Source: an uncultured Bacteroidota bacterium (GTDB lineage Bacteria > Bacteroidota > Bacteroidia > Flavobacteriales > Flavobacteriaceae). From it: a stretch of DNA of 64,000 bases. The notes beneath the pieces were generated by a model. The model saw only the letters and a list, made by a program, of their open reading frames with translations, was not told the DNA's origin and did no database searches. The stretch is from positions 1-64,000 of the forward strand of contig CACIXU010000008.1 in NCBI GenBank assembly GCA_902590705.1. Direction: 5' to 3'. Shown here in pieces: positions 27,418 through 38,700 of this stretch (its first letter is position 1; every line of letters begins with the position of its first letter). The translations under genes were made by a program, and so were the position numbers.

Positions 27418-27436
27418 TTAACCATAAACCAATTTA
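27418..27436 (+). repeat. Intergenic 19-mer TTAACCATAAAYCAATTTA, copy C
   Basis: TTAACCATAAACCAATTTA, identical to copy B and placed immediately before the hairpin at 27438. Confidence 0.6.
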
Positions 27437-27437
27437 G

Positions 27438-27470
27438 AAAACCTTCTGCTACTCTAATGCAGAAGGTTTT
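27438..27470. terminator. Bidirectional terminator between HxlR and SCO1 genes
   Basis: AAAACCTTCTGC ... GCAGAAGGTTTT is a perfect 12-bp stem with A/T runs on both sides. It serves the convergent genes and contains the SCO1 stop codon. Confidence 0.8.
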
Positions 27471-28108
27471 ATGTTTTTAATCAGCAAAGCAATATCCTCT
27501 TTTAGCTGTTTCATTTCAAGTTTTAGTGTAGCATTGTAGATTCCCCTTAAACGTAATTTTTTATCAACTAAAACTACGTGTTCAGTATGGAGAAATTCGC
27601 TACTATCCTTTGTGAAGCCCAAATTTTTTTCAGCAAAATAGGATTTTCGTGCCAGTTTATAAATTTCACTTTTTTTACCAGTCAGTAGGTGCCAGTTTTT
27701 AGCCGTTATACCGTAACTTTTTGCAAACGACTGAAGTTTTGGTATTGAATCTATCCATGGCGTTACAGAGAAGGATATCATTAAAAATTCAGGATGATTT
27801 TTATAGGCCTCTGAAACTATTTTTAAATTATTAGTCATTATTGGGCATATGCTTGTGCAGCTTGTAAACATAAAATTCGCAATATGAACTTTACCTTTTA
27901 AATACTGATTAGAAAAATTATTTAGTTGATGACTTTTCGCCTCAAAGTTTCCAATTTTGTGGGAAATTATACTTTTGATTTCATTGGAACTATTAAGAAA
28001 ATATGGGGTGAAATCTGGGGTGTTATAATATGGTAAGTATTCGGGTTGATTATTACACTTACAAAAAATGGTTAGCAAAATTATACTATTGAATACTGTC
28101 CGATACAT
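27449..28108 (-). CDS. SCO1/SenC family copper-handling protein
   Basis: A 219-aa membrane-anchored thioredoxin-fold protein. 'ANFMFTSCTSICPIMTNNL' contains the copper-binding CxxxC and 'SEFLHTEHVVLVDKKLRLRG' the conserved His, the three Cu ligands of SCO proteins. The N-terminus ('SIILLTIFCKCNN') is a signal anchor or atypical lipobox. SCO1 delivers copper to the CuA centre of cytochrome oxidase or keeps its cysteines reduced. Its start overlaps the MORN-like gene by 23 bp; upstream is a YHYH gene, so all three look like one operon. Confidence 0.9.
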   Translation of the reverse strand: MYRTVFNSIILLTIFCKCNNQPEYLPYYNTPDFTPYFLNSSNEIKSIISHKIGNFEAKSHQLNNFSNQYLKGKVHIANFMFTSCTSICPIMTNNLKIVSEAYKNHPEFLMISFSVTPWIDSIPKLQSFAKSYGITAKNWHLLTGKKSEIYKLARKSYFAEKNLGFTKDSSEFLHTEHVVLVDKKLRLRGIYNATLKLEMKQLKEDIALLIKNIKPSALE

Positions 28109-28679
28109 TAATACAATTTTTAGTGCCTAACAATCCATAACGACGATTATTTTTAATAACGTAATTTGATTTCACTTCTCCATTATTGAACCACAATTTT
28201 TGACTTCCGTTTTCATATCCATTGACATAATTAAAAGATTTTATAATTTGTCCTTTTCGATTCCATTCTTTTAGACTTCCATTATATTCATCATTTTTTA
28301 AATTATATTCAAACGCCAAGCTACCATCTTCCCAATATCCAATATGAATACCCTCTTTTTTCCCATTTACATAATTTCTTTTTTCAAATATTCTATTTTT
28401 TGGATAAAATCTTACAAATTGACCATTCTTGATTCCTTTAAAATATGATCGTATATAAACAGTATCTAGACCATTTTCATGCAATTTAAATACCCTGCCT
28501 GTAAAGGGAGTTTTATTTTTGAAAAAGATCCCATTTTTTGAATGAAAATTAAAGATTTGTTCATTGAAAGCCATTACTTCTTTGGAATCTAAATCTATGC
28601 AACCAAAAATAAGTAGCAGTAAAAGGGCATAGCATCTATTGAGATACTGTTCCAGGGGAACCATAATATCCATTTCCAT
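28086..28679 (-). CDS. MORN/YwqK-like repeat lipoprotein
   Basis: A 197-aa protein with a lipoprotein signal ('YALLLLLIFGCID') and repeated MORN-like beta-hairpins: 'GIKNGQFVRFYPKNRI', 'GKKEGIHIGYWEDGSLAFE', 'DEYNGSLKEWNRKGQ', 'GYENGSQKLWFNNGEVKS'. Such proteins are often labelled 'toxin-antitoxin system YwqK family antitoxin', but no toxin is present and the signal points to the envelope. The tracked start overlaps the YHYH gene end by 44 bp; the ATG 15 bp downstream also overlaps. Tight overlaps on both sides tie it to the YHYH-SCO1 operon. Function unknown. Confidence 0.75.
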   Translation of the reverse strand: MEMDIMVPLEQYLNRCYALLLLLIFGCIDLDSKEVMAFNEQIFNFHSKNGIFFKNKTPFTGRVFKLHENGLDTVYIRSYFKGIKNGQFVRFYPKNRIFEKRNYVNGKKEGIHIGYWEDGSLAFEYNLKNDEYNGSLKEWNRKGQIIKSFNYVNGYENGSQKLWFNNGEVKSNYVIKNNRRYGLLGTKNCINVSDSIQ

Positions 28680-29487
28680 TTATGTAGGGGTCAGTATCAG
28701 TAATATGATAATGATAAATACCATCTGGATAATCAGGTGTAATATGACTATGGCCATGGTATTCGTCAAGATTTTCATTTGTAATTTTTACGTTATTTTC
28801 AAATGGACCATAAACTGGAAATCCATCTAATAAAAACCCTAATAGTGCATCTTGACCTTTATTTGAAGTTAGGTATGTTGGTTCGAGGTGATAATGATAA
28901 ACACCTTGATTTTGGGGATGACCTGCATATTGGTCAAATGAATTAATTTCATTTGTCAAAGGCTGATTATTGGGGCCTGCATATTGGTTATAAAAAGCTA
29001 CTCCATTAAGAGATACTCCGATAGAACCCAATTGAGTTGAGACTTTACTTGACGCTTCTTTAGGATTGAGGGGAATTTTAAATTTGAAATCAAATGTTTT
29101 AATTGAATTTGGATTTTGGTTAAAGTTGGTATTACTTCCGTTGTAAGGCTCATATAATTCATGATTTCTCGAGTAATATGGACTTTTATGGTCAGGAGCA
29201 CCATCAACTTCTATAACTACATTATTTCCATCCAAATAAATTCTAGATGCCGCATATATCTTTTTAAAAACTTCAGGGACCCCTTCCTCAACAACATTTG
29301 AATTATTAGTAGTTGATTCGGAAGTTTCTTGTGAATTTGAAGATGACTCCTCATTTGAATCAATCACTTCTGAAATGGATGTGCTAGAATTATTATCTAT
29401 TTGATCTTCATCATTTGAATCGCTTTTACTGCAATAAGTGAGTAGGGATATTAATGATAATATTAAAAGTTTATTTGTAAATTTCAT
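28636..29487 (-). CDS. YHYH-domain secreted protein
   Basis: A 283-aa protein with signal peptide or atypical lipobox ('LLILSLISLLTYCSKS'), a Ser/Asn/Glu-rich linker (aa ~22-70) and a YHYH domain with its namesake motifs 'GVYHYHLEP' and 'GIYHYHITDTDPYINGNGYYG' plus 'LLGFLLDGFPVYGP'. The clustered His and Tyr suggest metal binding. It is the first gene of the YHYH-MORN-SCO1 set, so a copper-linked envelope role is a fair hypothesis; no reaction is established for the domain. Confidence 0.87.
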   Translation of the reverse strand: MKFTNKLLILSLISLLTYCSKSDSNDEDQIDNNSSTSISEVIDSNEESSSNSQETSESTTNNSNVVEEGVPEVFKKIYAASRIYLDGNNVVIEVDGAPDHKSPYYSRNHELYEPYNGSNTNFNQNPNSIKTFDFKFKIPLNPKEASSKVSTQLGSIGVSLNGVAFYNQYAGPNNQPLTNEINSFDQYAGHPQNQGVYHYHLEPTYLTSNKGQDALLGFLLDGFPVYGPFENNVKITNENLDEYHGHSHITPDYPDGIYHYHITDTDPYINGNGYYGSPGTVSQ

Positions 29488-29537
29488 ATGGTTAATTTAA
29501 TCATGAAATTACCAAATAAAAAAGACAAATCCATCTT

Positions 29538-31673
29538 TTAATATCGAATAATTTTAAACTCAGTTTTTCTGTTAAGCTTATGCTGATCCTCGGTTAAACT
29601 ACAACATTCACAACGACTTACCCAAGTTTCAATGCCTACATTTTTAAGTTTATTATATATTTTTTTTGCCTCAAAAGCTGTATTAGCTTGACCCATAATT
29701 ATTTGATATAAGCCATCAATATTTACATTTATTTCTGCATTATGCCCATTAGATATAAACTCTTTTTTCCTCTCCTCAGCGTGCTTTAATGATTCAAAAG
29801 TACCCCCTAAAATTATATAATCTTTCGTATCATTTCCTTCAATACGATCTTCGCCGTAACCTTTACCAAAAACTCTTTCAGGCTTCTCAATAGCATTTTT
29901 AACGTAATTTATAATTGTCTGGTTTCTCTGTTCTGACAACTCTAGATTATATTTCCTTTTTCCTCTACAATCAGAATAAGAACTAACCTGCACAACTAAT
30001 TGAGGGTTTTGATTCATTGCTAAAGCAACAGCATCTACACGATTTTTATAGTTTAACAGCAGATTAGAGTCATTATAATTATAGTATATAGGGAGGAAGG
30101 TTTGTTGTAAATTTTTAGGAAGTTGATCTAATGAAATGGTAGATCTATCAAGAATAACTTTTACAGGGTTTGACTTTCCATATTTACTATTAATAACATA
30201 AGAAAATGAATCAATTTCTTTTAGTGGTGCATTATTTTTATATAGAAATGATCCATTAGAATTAAGTTTAATTTTTCCATGTTTTACGTTTTGACTCAAT
30301 TCAATTTTTTTTTGAAATAAAGCAGTTAATGGATCATTTGCAAAAAGTTGTTTCTCATCATTCACCAAAACACCGTTTGTGCTAACGATTAAGGTGTCCG
30401 TGGGGCTATAAGTGTATTTATCTGGTAAACCATCAATTTTGGGAGTAAAACGAAATCCATACAAATCATCATCTCCTTTTCCATTCGGGCGGTTTGAACT
30501 TAGAAAACCATAGTCCAATCCATTATTCAGATAGAAAGAAAAATCATCATTAGCACCATTAAATGGATTTGGTAAATTTCTAACATGCCATCGAGTATCA
30601 ATAGAATTAATCGCAAGTTTTAGATTCATTTTACCTGCATCACTTTTGGAGCTGTAAAAAAGAAACTTTTTATCATAAACAAACGGGAAAATTTCATCTG
30701 CTGGGGTATTAATGTCTGGCCCCAAGTTAACAGGTACTCCAAAGCTATTATTTGGTAAAATGGAAACATAATACAAATCCATTCCACCATAACCTCCTGG
30801 CCTATCACTTGAAAAATATAATCTTCTGTTTTTTGGACTTACGGCAGGATGTAAAGTTGAGTAGCCATTCAAATTGATGGATAGTGGACTTGCAATTTTT
30901 TCATCTATTTCACTATAATTCATGGAGTATAAGTCTAGTTGAATAAGATCTTCTTTTTTGTAATTTCCAGAACTTCTAGTAAAATAAAATTGATTGTTTA
31001 ACTCATCCCAGCTAGCTGGACCATCTTGGAAAACAGAATTTATCCCCTCAGGATAAGGGGTTCCTTCGTCAACTTTAAGCTCCTTGGAATTAAATTTAGC
31101 ATGGTATAGATTATAAATATCAGAATCAGATTTTATTCTTTTATTTAGCCCTTGATTGTATTTTTTAGATTGTTTTTTGGTGTAAATAAGTTCCGTTTTA
31201 TCTTTATTTTCCAATAAATAAGCCCCAAATTCAGATTCTGTTGTGTTAATATTTAGGTTTACTAAATTATATGAACTTTCTCTATCCGCAGATGGTTTGA
31301 TGATCATATCTGTTATTGGTAATCTGAGAGCTTTCTCTCTATATTCATTCTTCAAACTTTCGTTTTCAGTGATATAGCTTGCAAAGTGATAATAGTCAAG
31401 AACTACTGCGTCATCAGAATCGACTAAAGGTCGAAGGATTTTTTCGGCCTTTTTTAAATTCCCTAACCTAGCATAAGACTTGGCAAAATTACGTCTCGCA
31501 TCGTGAGGAATGTTATCGTCAAGGCTCAAATATTTTGAGATTGCGGTTTTATAATTTTCATTTATAAAATAGTAGTTAGCCCATTCGATTGTTCGATTAA
31601 GCTGTAAATTACTTTGACCAAACATTTGACAAAAAACAAATAGCCCTGAAAATAAAAAACCTTTTTTCATCAT
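29538..31673 (-). CDS. OmpA-family protein with TPR, PD40, cadherin-like domain and a SPOR domain inserted in the OmpA domain
   Basis: A 711-aa envelope protein with signal peptide. Order: TPR (aa ~20-110, 'NENYKTAISKYLSLDD'), PD40 propeller (~190-400, 'NRRLYFSSDRPGGYGGMDLY'), a cadherin/VCBS-like Ig domain (~425-510, 'VKHGKIKLNSNGSFLYK'), and an OmpA domain from ~535 ('VQVSSYSDCRGKRKYNLELS', 'RVFGKGYGEDR'). Where the last OmpA loop should lead to its final strand, a complete SPOR-like domain (~618-690, 'DYIILGGTFESLKHAEERKK', 'YQIIMGQANTAFEAKKIYN') interrupts it; the OmpA end then resumes as 'LTEDQHKLNRKTEFKII'. It overlaps the PorP/SprF gene by 1 bp and belongs to the adhesin module starting at 32746. 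Confidence 0.88.
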   Translation of the reverse strand: MMKKGFLFSGLFVFCQMFGQSNLQLNRTIEWANYYFINENYKTAISKYLSLDDNIPHDARRNFAKSYARLGNLKKAEKILRPLVDSDDAVVLDYYHFASYITENESLKNEYREKALRLPITDMIIKPSADRESSYNLVNLNINTTESEFGAYLLENKDKTELIYTKKQSKKYNQGLNKRIKSDSDIYNLYHAKFNSKELKVDEGTPYPEGINSVFQDGPASWDELNNQFYFTRSSGNYKKEDLIQLDLYSMNYSEIDEKIASPLSINLNGYSTLHPAVSPKNRRLYFSSDRPGGYGGMDLYYVSILPNNSFGVPVNLGPDINTPADEIFPFVYDKKFLFYSSKSDAGKMNLKLAINSIDTRWHVRNLPNPFNGANDDFSFYLNNGLDYGFLSSNRPNGKGDDDLYGFRFTPKIDGLPDKYTYSPTDTLIVSTNGVLVNDEKQLFANDPLTALFQKKIELSQNVKHGKIKLNSNGSFLYKNNAPLKEIDSFSYVINSKYGKSNPVKVILDRSTISLDQLPKNLQQTFLPIYYNYNDSNLLLNYKNRVDAVALAMNQNPQLVVQVSSYSDCRGKRKYNLELSEQRNQTIINYVKNAIEKPERVFGKGYGEDRIEGNDTKDYIILGGTFESLKHAEERKKEFISNGHNAEINVNIDGLYQIIMGQANTAFEAKKIYNKLKNVGIETWVSRCECCSLTEDQHKLNRKTEFKIIRY

Positions 31674-32614
31674 TAGAATATTCTGGGTGAACGAAGAATA
31701 TTTTTAACTGTGGGTATCAAATCAAATCGCATCATTAATTCATGAGTTGAGTGGTTTACATTTATATATTTGCCAAGGGATGAGGTATTGAAGGAATAGC
31801 CCAATGAAACCGTTTTACTCAAATGAATTCCAGCGATTATTCCGAAACCTCCTCCAAATTTTGATCTAGGGAGTACACCTGTAAAAGTAGACCTTAGTTG
31901 TGGTCCGATCCAAAAAGTGTTTTTGAAAAACATGATTGTACTATAATCATATCCATAAGGAGCTCCAGTTGTATGTTTTACTAATAAACTGGGCTTTAAT
32001 TTCAATCCTTCTGATAAATTTATGATGCATCCAAATATACCATAATAATGTCTTTGTATGTTAAAACTTTCATTTTCAATAAACCATGGAATTGAAAGTC
32101 CCGCATACCATTTTGGTCTATGGTAATACATTCCAAATCCAATATTTGACTTGAACTCTCCCTCACCATCAAAAACAAACGAATTATCACCAACATCTGT
32201 GGTGCGAATAATTGACTGATCAAAATCATAATTGACAACACCTAACTTGATTCCAATTGACAAAAAAGCTTTTTCTAAAGCTAAGTGATATGCTAGGTCT
32301 AGTGCTACTCTTGAACTAGTCATTGGACCTATTATATCATTTACTCCGCTCAATCCAAAACCAATATTTTTTGAAGTCATCTTGTGGTTAAAGGTAAAAG
32401 CCTGAGACTCTGGAGCACCATCAAAATTTAACCATTGACTACGATGAAGAATTGTGAAATTAGTGTATTCCTTAGATCCAGCATAACCAGGATTAAGACT
32501 TTGGTGGTTAAACATATATTGAGAAAAAATAACTTCTTGTTGCCCATTAACTTGAATTAATTGGAGACAAAGTAAGTAGAAAACAATAGATTTTAACTGT
32601 ATTTTCACAAACAT
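31673..32614 (-). CDS. PorP/SprF family type IX secretion outer-membrane protein (second copy)
   Basis: A 313-aa protein with signal peptide ('LLCLQLIQVNGQQE') and family start 'FSQYMFNHQSLNPGYAGSKE' then 'RSQWLNFDGAPESQAF'. It parallels the gene at 7022 but is clearly diverged, so it is a separate partner rather than a fresh copy. It is divergent from the giant adhesin at 32746 (131 bp between starts) and overlaps the OmpA gene by 1 bp. Expected role: helper for secretion or anchoring of that adhesin. Confidence 0.92.
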   Translation of the reverse strand: MFVKIQLKSIVFYLLCLQLIQVNGQQEVIFSQYMFNHQSLNPGYAGSKEYTNFTILHRSQWLNFDGAPESQAFTFNHKMTSKNIGFGLSGVNDIIGPMTSSRVALDLAYHLALEKAFLSIGIKLGVVNYDFDQSIIRTTDVGDNSFVFDGEGEFKSNIGFGMYYHRPKWYAGLSIPWFIENESFNIQRHYYGIFGCIINLSEGLKLKPSLLVKHTTGAPYGYDYSTIMFFKNTFWIGPQLRSTFTGVLPRSKFGGGFGIIAGIHLSKTVSLGYSFNTSSLGKYINVNHSTHELMMRFDLIPTVKNILRSPRIF

Positions 32615-32671
32615 TAAATATATTAATAATTTGACATATGAATTAAAATAGTATAGATCACATGATTATAT

Positions 32672-32701
32672 TTTGAAATGTTATTTTAATAAATAACTTT
32701 A
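32672..32701 (+). promoter_or_regulatory. Predicted promoter of the 2172-aa adhesin gene
   Basis: TTTG (32672-32675), 18-bp spacer, TAACTTTA (32694-32701), seven of eight matches to the Bacteroidota -7 box TAnnTTTG. It leaves a leader of roughly 40 nt before ATG 32746. Confidence 0.5.
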
Positions 32702-32745
32702 CGTTCTATCTTTAATAGCTTCAATAGTAAATAATAAATTTTATT

Positions 32746-35700
32746 ATGAATGTAATTCAGTTGAGAACTTTTACACTCTTTTTTGTAATACTCAATTTTC
32801 ATTCAATAAAAGCTCAGCTTAGTAAAGTTCATTACATTCCCCCTATAGCAGCTCATCCTGCCTCGGGTTCAAATGCATATCCAAGAGATCAATACATTTA
32901 TATATCTACTCCCTCAAATGTTGATGTGAGTTATAGTATTCAACCAGTTGGCTCTCTCCCTAGTAGCTATATCTCTGGTGTTGTTTCAAATACCAGTCCA
33001 AATGTCCATTATATTGGAGAGGGCTCCACAAATTTTGCAATAGTGAATAGTGATTTTTATGGAGGAAGAGTTTTGGATGATAAAGGTTATATTATAACCT
33101 CTGATTCCCCTATCTATGTTGCCGTTCGTCTTCGAGCATCTTCTCGAAATGGAGGAAATTTCCCTCAGGCAGGAGCTTTAGTTAGTAAGGGATTATCTGC
33201 ATTAGGGACCTCTTTTAGGACAGGGACTTTTACCAGTGAAAACCCTGACACCGGAAGTGGAGCTAATTATTTGAATTTTATTTCGATAATGGCAACTGAA
33301 AACAATACAAATATAATATTTGATAATCTGGTAAAAGGATTAATATTAAAAAACATTACGACTCCTTCTGGTGCAGGAACATTTTCCTTGACAACAAATT
33401 TAAGTAAAGGGGAGAGCTACCTAATCTCGGCAGAAGCTGAAGATTCGGTATTTAATCAGGATGGTTTAATCGGGGTATCAATAACTTCGGACAAGCCAAT
33501 TGTTGTTAATTCAGGCTCTGCAAACGGAAGTTTTCACGATGGCGGTGGAAGAGATTATGGAATTGATCAAATTGTTGGGGCAGATAAAATAGGTATGGAG
33601 TATGTTTTTGTAAAAGGTAATGGATCTAACGGATGGGAAAATGTCTTGATTGTTGCAAACGAAGATGACACTGATATTTATCTGGATGGGGATCTATCAG
33701 TTGTATTTGCCAATTTAGCTAAAGCCGGGGACTATGTTTTAATAGAGGGAAATGAATATAGTAATGGAGGATCAAATAGAACGCTATATGTTAGTTCATC
33801 TAAAAATGTTTATGCTTGGCAAGGAATAGGACTTGGAAGCGAGGCTAACCAAGGGATGTTTTTTGTTCCACCATTGTCATGTCAAAGCCAAGGAGAGGTT
33901 AATAATATCCCCTTGATAGAATACATAGGAACATCTTATTTTGGTGGATATGTTACTGTTGTGACTAACAGTACAGCCACGGTAACCTTTTCAGATTTTA
34001 ATAATTCAAATATGTCTCTAGATGATTCAAGTTTTTCAGGAGGAGTTAATGTAACCGGACCAGAGTCAATTGATGGCGCGGACTATAAGGCATATATCAT
34101 TCAAAATTTAAGAGGTAATGTATCAGTTGAATCTAGTGGTGAGCTATATTGTGCTTATTATAATCAAAATGGAGCCGCAACTTCAGGTGGATTCTATTCA
34201 GGCTTTATCTCTCCTCCAGAGACTGTGATTAGGGCTCCAAACCTATCAGGGGAAAAGTGTCTTCCAAATATTGAATTATTTGGATCTGGATTAGAAGCTT
34301 ACGATAGTTTTACTTGGATGTACAATAATGGTAGTGGGTATGTTGATCTTGGAGTAAACACTAATCCTTATCAACCTTTAAACCCTGGTTCTTACAAAAT
34401 AAAGGCTCAAAAAAGCTGTGGTGGAGTAACTTCATTTGCCTTTTCTGAACCAGCTGTTGTAAGTAACTGTCCTGATGATTTTGATGGCGATGGAGTAAAT
34501 GATAATATTGATCTCGATATTGATAATGATGGCATTTTTAATGAATATGAGTCGTCAGGAACATATGATTTAGATCTTTCAGATCTTTTAGACCCTCTGA
34601 TTTCCCTTCCAGATTCTTCAACAATGAGCGGAGAATTTACCGTTACTTCAGGATTTACAGGGAATGATAGTGAAATTGAACAAACGGTACAAGGTGATAT
34701 TGCATCACTGGTTCAAATAGGGCCAAATTATGAAAATACCTTAGAATTTGATTTTAACGATAAGGTTAACTTTATGTTCACTCACTCAGTTGTTACAACT
34801 CACGACATTATAGAAAATGAAATATTCATACTATCTACATCGCTTCCAACCCAAAGTCTATCTGTTTTAGACCCTGATAATATTTTATTAATTGATACAA
34901 ACTATGATAACATTTATGAATCTGGAGTTGGACTTTATTCAGCAAATGAAATAAGATTTAAGTTTAATCCTAGTCCAAACGGAAATACACCTTTCGCTTT
35001 TTATGGTCAAAACATGGATAATATCAAATTGAAACACATAAATAATAATTCAAGTGAAGTTTCCTTAATTAGATTTAATTTATCATTACATCAATATTCT
35101 TTGGATACGGATAACGATGGGGTTCCAGATTCATATGATTTAGATAGTGATAGCGACGGATGTAGCGATGTAATTGAAGCTGGGTATTCAGATACTGATA
35201 ACCCACCAGATGGCATTTTATCAAATTCACCAGTTTCAGTAAATAGTCTTGGTCAAGTAGCAGGGAATGATGGTTACACCCTCCCAAGAGATGGAGACAG
35301 TAATGGCATTTATGATTTTCAAGAAATTGGGCAACCTCTTGATTTATCAAATATCACAACTCATCCTCAGTCTCAGAGCGTATGTATTGGTGAAACTTTT
35401 AATATTTTGGCAGAGACAAATGTTCAAAGTGCTGTCTTCTCTTGGCAAGTTTATGATGGGAGTGAGTGGATAGATATTTCGGATAATTCTATTTACCAAA
35501 ATTCAAATTCAAATAATTTGGAAATAACCCCGAGTGATTCTAGTTTTGATAGTTTTAGATATAGAGCGAAAATTGCTAACCCAGCTTTTCTATGCAGCCC
35601 TATTAGCTCTAATGAGGCTACCTTAAGTATATTACCCCCTAAAACATTTACATTATCAGACAATGAGATTACCATTGCTGAAACTGATTCACCGACAACT

Positions 35701-38700
35701 TTTCAAATCGCTCTTGACAGCCCCCCCATAGCAGATGTTACAGTTAGCTTCTCTAATCCAGATATATCTGAAGCACTTTTTTCTCCTACTTTTATAACTT
35801 TTACACCCGTAAATTGGAATATTAACCAACAGATAACTATTACTCCAAAGACTGATGGGCTAATAGACGGAGATCAAGTTTTAGCCTCTCAAATTTCATT
35901 TAATTCAAACGACAAGTGTTTTTCAAATATAACTGGAGAGACTGTAACTATTACAGTTCAAGATGTTAATGCTGCAGATTTTAAAATCATTACAATCGAT
36001 AATCTATCGGATGAGAATGGAGATGAAGCTTCTTTTACTATTGAGCTTATGTCACAGCCCACAGGTATAGTTGAACTTTTTTTAAATTCAAGTGACTTAA
36101 CAGAAGGAAGCCTTGCTATTGACAAAATAACTTTTAATCCCTCCAATTGGAATATTCCTCAAGTTATATCAGTAGAAGGACTTCCTGATCCAATTCCATT
36201 TAAAGATGGAAATATAGATTATAAAATTATTACCGGAAATGTAAGTTCAACAGATCCTGAATATAATGCCATGGATGGAACTACTATTGATGATGTTAAC
36301 CTCACGAATCAAGATAATGAAGGCCCGGGTATTGAGTTGATTGTAGTTGGTGGAGTCCAAAACACAAACGAAAGTGGTAAAAGTTTTGATGTTCAATTTA
36401 ACCTTCTTTCGAGGCCGCTTGATGGAGGGTCTGTGAATTTTAGTTTACAAATCTCTGGGGATCAAGACGAGGTTTCATTATCCTCAACTGAAATTACTAT
36501 TTTAAATGAAGATTGGAATAAACCTTTCAATAATCAGATAACCATTTCTGGGCTTGACGATGAACTTATAGATGGGGACATTTTTCTAGTTCTAGAGACG
36601 GGAAACCCAGTTTCATCAGATATAGTATATGATTCTCTTGATGAATTTGATGTTGCAGATTTAATATTCAGAAATTTAGATAACGATCAGGCTGGATTTA
36701 GCCTTGGTTCAATCTCAAATAACTTGAGTGAGGATGAGAATATAGCTAACTTTTTTGTTAGACTTGACATTGAGCCTAATCAAGATGTCTACCTAAACTT
36801 AAGTTCAAATGATCCTTCTGAGGTGAAAGTTGATTTACAATATCAAGAATTACATTTCACCCCACTAAATTGGAACATTCCTCAAACAGTTATTGTTAGA
36901 GGGGTTGATGATTCATTTATTGATGGTGATCAATTAACTCAAATTTCGGTTGGAGTGAAGGAAAACTCTGACCCTAATTTCATTTCAGAACCTAATCAGT
37001 CAGTTGATGTAATTAATATTGATAACGATAACGCAGAAATAATTTTAACTCTAATTGATCCTCTAACCAGTGAGGACGGGGATAAAGGTAATTTTACTGT
37101 TCAATTAGGAGCGCCCCCAACCTCAGAGGTAGAACTTGTTTTTTCAAGTTCCAATATTGATGAAGGGGTTGTGAGTGAAACCTTTATATTTAGTTCACTA
37201 AATTGGGATCAACCACAAGAGGTTGCAGTAACTGGAATGGATGAATTAATTCCTATTGCGGACGGTGCTGTAAACTATCAGGTTTATATTTCATCAATTA
37301 TCTCCAGTGATCAACATTACAATCAATTAAATCCATATGACATAGCTCCACTAAATTTTATTAATCAAGATAATGATTTCGCTTCGGTAATTATAAATCT
37401 AATTGAAAATGATTTTACATCCAGTGAGTCTGGTGATCAAGTTAAAATTGAATTTTCTCTTAACTCAAAACCTACAGAAGATGCATCAGTAACAATTCCT
37501 ATTTCATTATTTGAAAACGAGGATGAAATTGAATTACCTAAAAACGAAATAATTATTGAAAATCAAAATTGGGATAAACCCGAATCAAATCAGATTATAC
37601 TAACTGGCTTAGACGATGTTATCTTAGATGGCGATCAAAGTATAAACTTTATAACAGGAGATCCAAAATCCAACGACATTAACTATGATAGTCTGAATGC
37701 TTCCTCTGTGGCAAACTTAATTTTGCAAAATCAAGACAATGATTATGCTGGATTGGTTTTATCAGGAGACGTTAAACCAGTTGGAACAAATCTTGAAGGG
37801 TCTAATATTTCAAATTACGAATTAACAAAGTCTACTTCAGAATCTGGGGATACTGTAAATTTTAAGGTTAAATTAACTGTTCAGCCTACTTCAGATGTCA
37901 CCTTTTTTTCAACGTCAGGTGATATCACTGAGGTAGGAGTTATTGAAAATCAGATAACCTTTACTCCTGAAAATTGGAATGTAGACCAAGAAATTACTAT
38001 TTATGGGATAGATGATATATTATATGACGGGGATATAAAAACAAACTTATTTCTATCGGTAGATACTTTTACTTTAGATATAAATTATAAAAAAATAGAG
38101 GATATTATTATTCAATTAACCAATTTGGAAAACGATATTGACCTGGATGGAGATGGACTTCACCACTATTTTGATAATTGTCCCGAGATATTTAACCCCA
38201 ACCAGGAAGACCTTGATCTTGATGGAATAGGTGATTTTTGTGATCAAGATATAGATGGAGATGGCGTGACCAATCAACAGGAAGAAATTGATCGAACTGA
38301 CCCCTATGAAAATTGTGATTTTATATTTAATAGTATTACCCTAAATATTACTTCTCCAATGGATTGTGACAATGATGGAGTTAAAGATGAAATTGATTTA
38401 GATGATGACAATGATGGAATATTAGATACCGTGGAAACCAGTGCTGATTTCGATCAAAATGGAAGGATTAATAGTTTAGATTTAGATAGCGATGGAGATG
38501 GTTGTTATGATGTTTCCGAGGCAGGATTCTTAGATCCTGATAAAGATGGTTTGTTAGGATCAAGCCCTGTAATAGTTGATGAATTTGGTAAAGTGATTTC
38601 AGCTGTTGGTTATCTTTCTCCAAACGATTTAAATAATTCCTCAGAATATGATTTTCTAGAATTACCTCAAGCGATAGAAATCACAAAGCAACCTTTACAA

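Noticed and set aside
28086-28679. Antitoxin role for the YwqK/MORN-like protein
   Set aside because: No toxin gene nearby, and a lipoprotein signal places it in the envelope; the label only reflects the family name.
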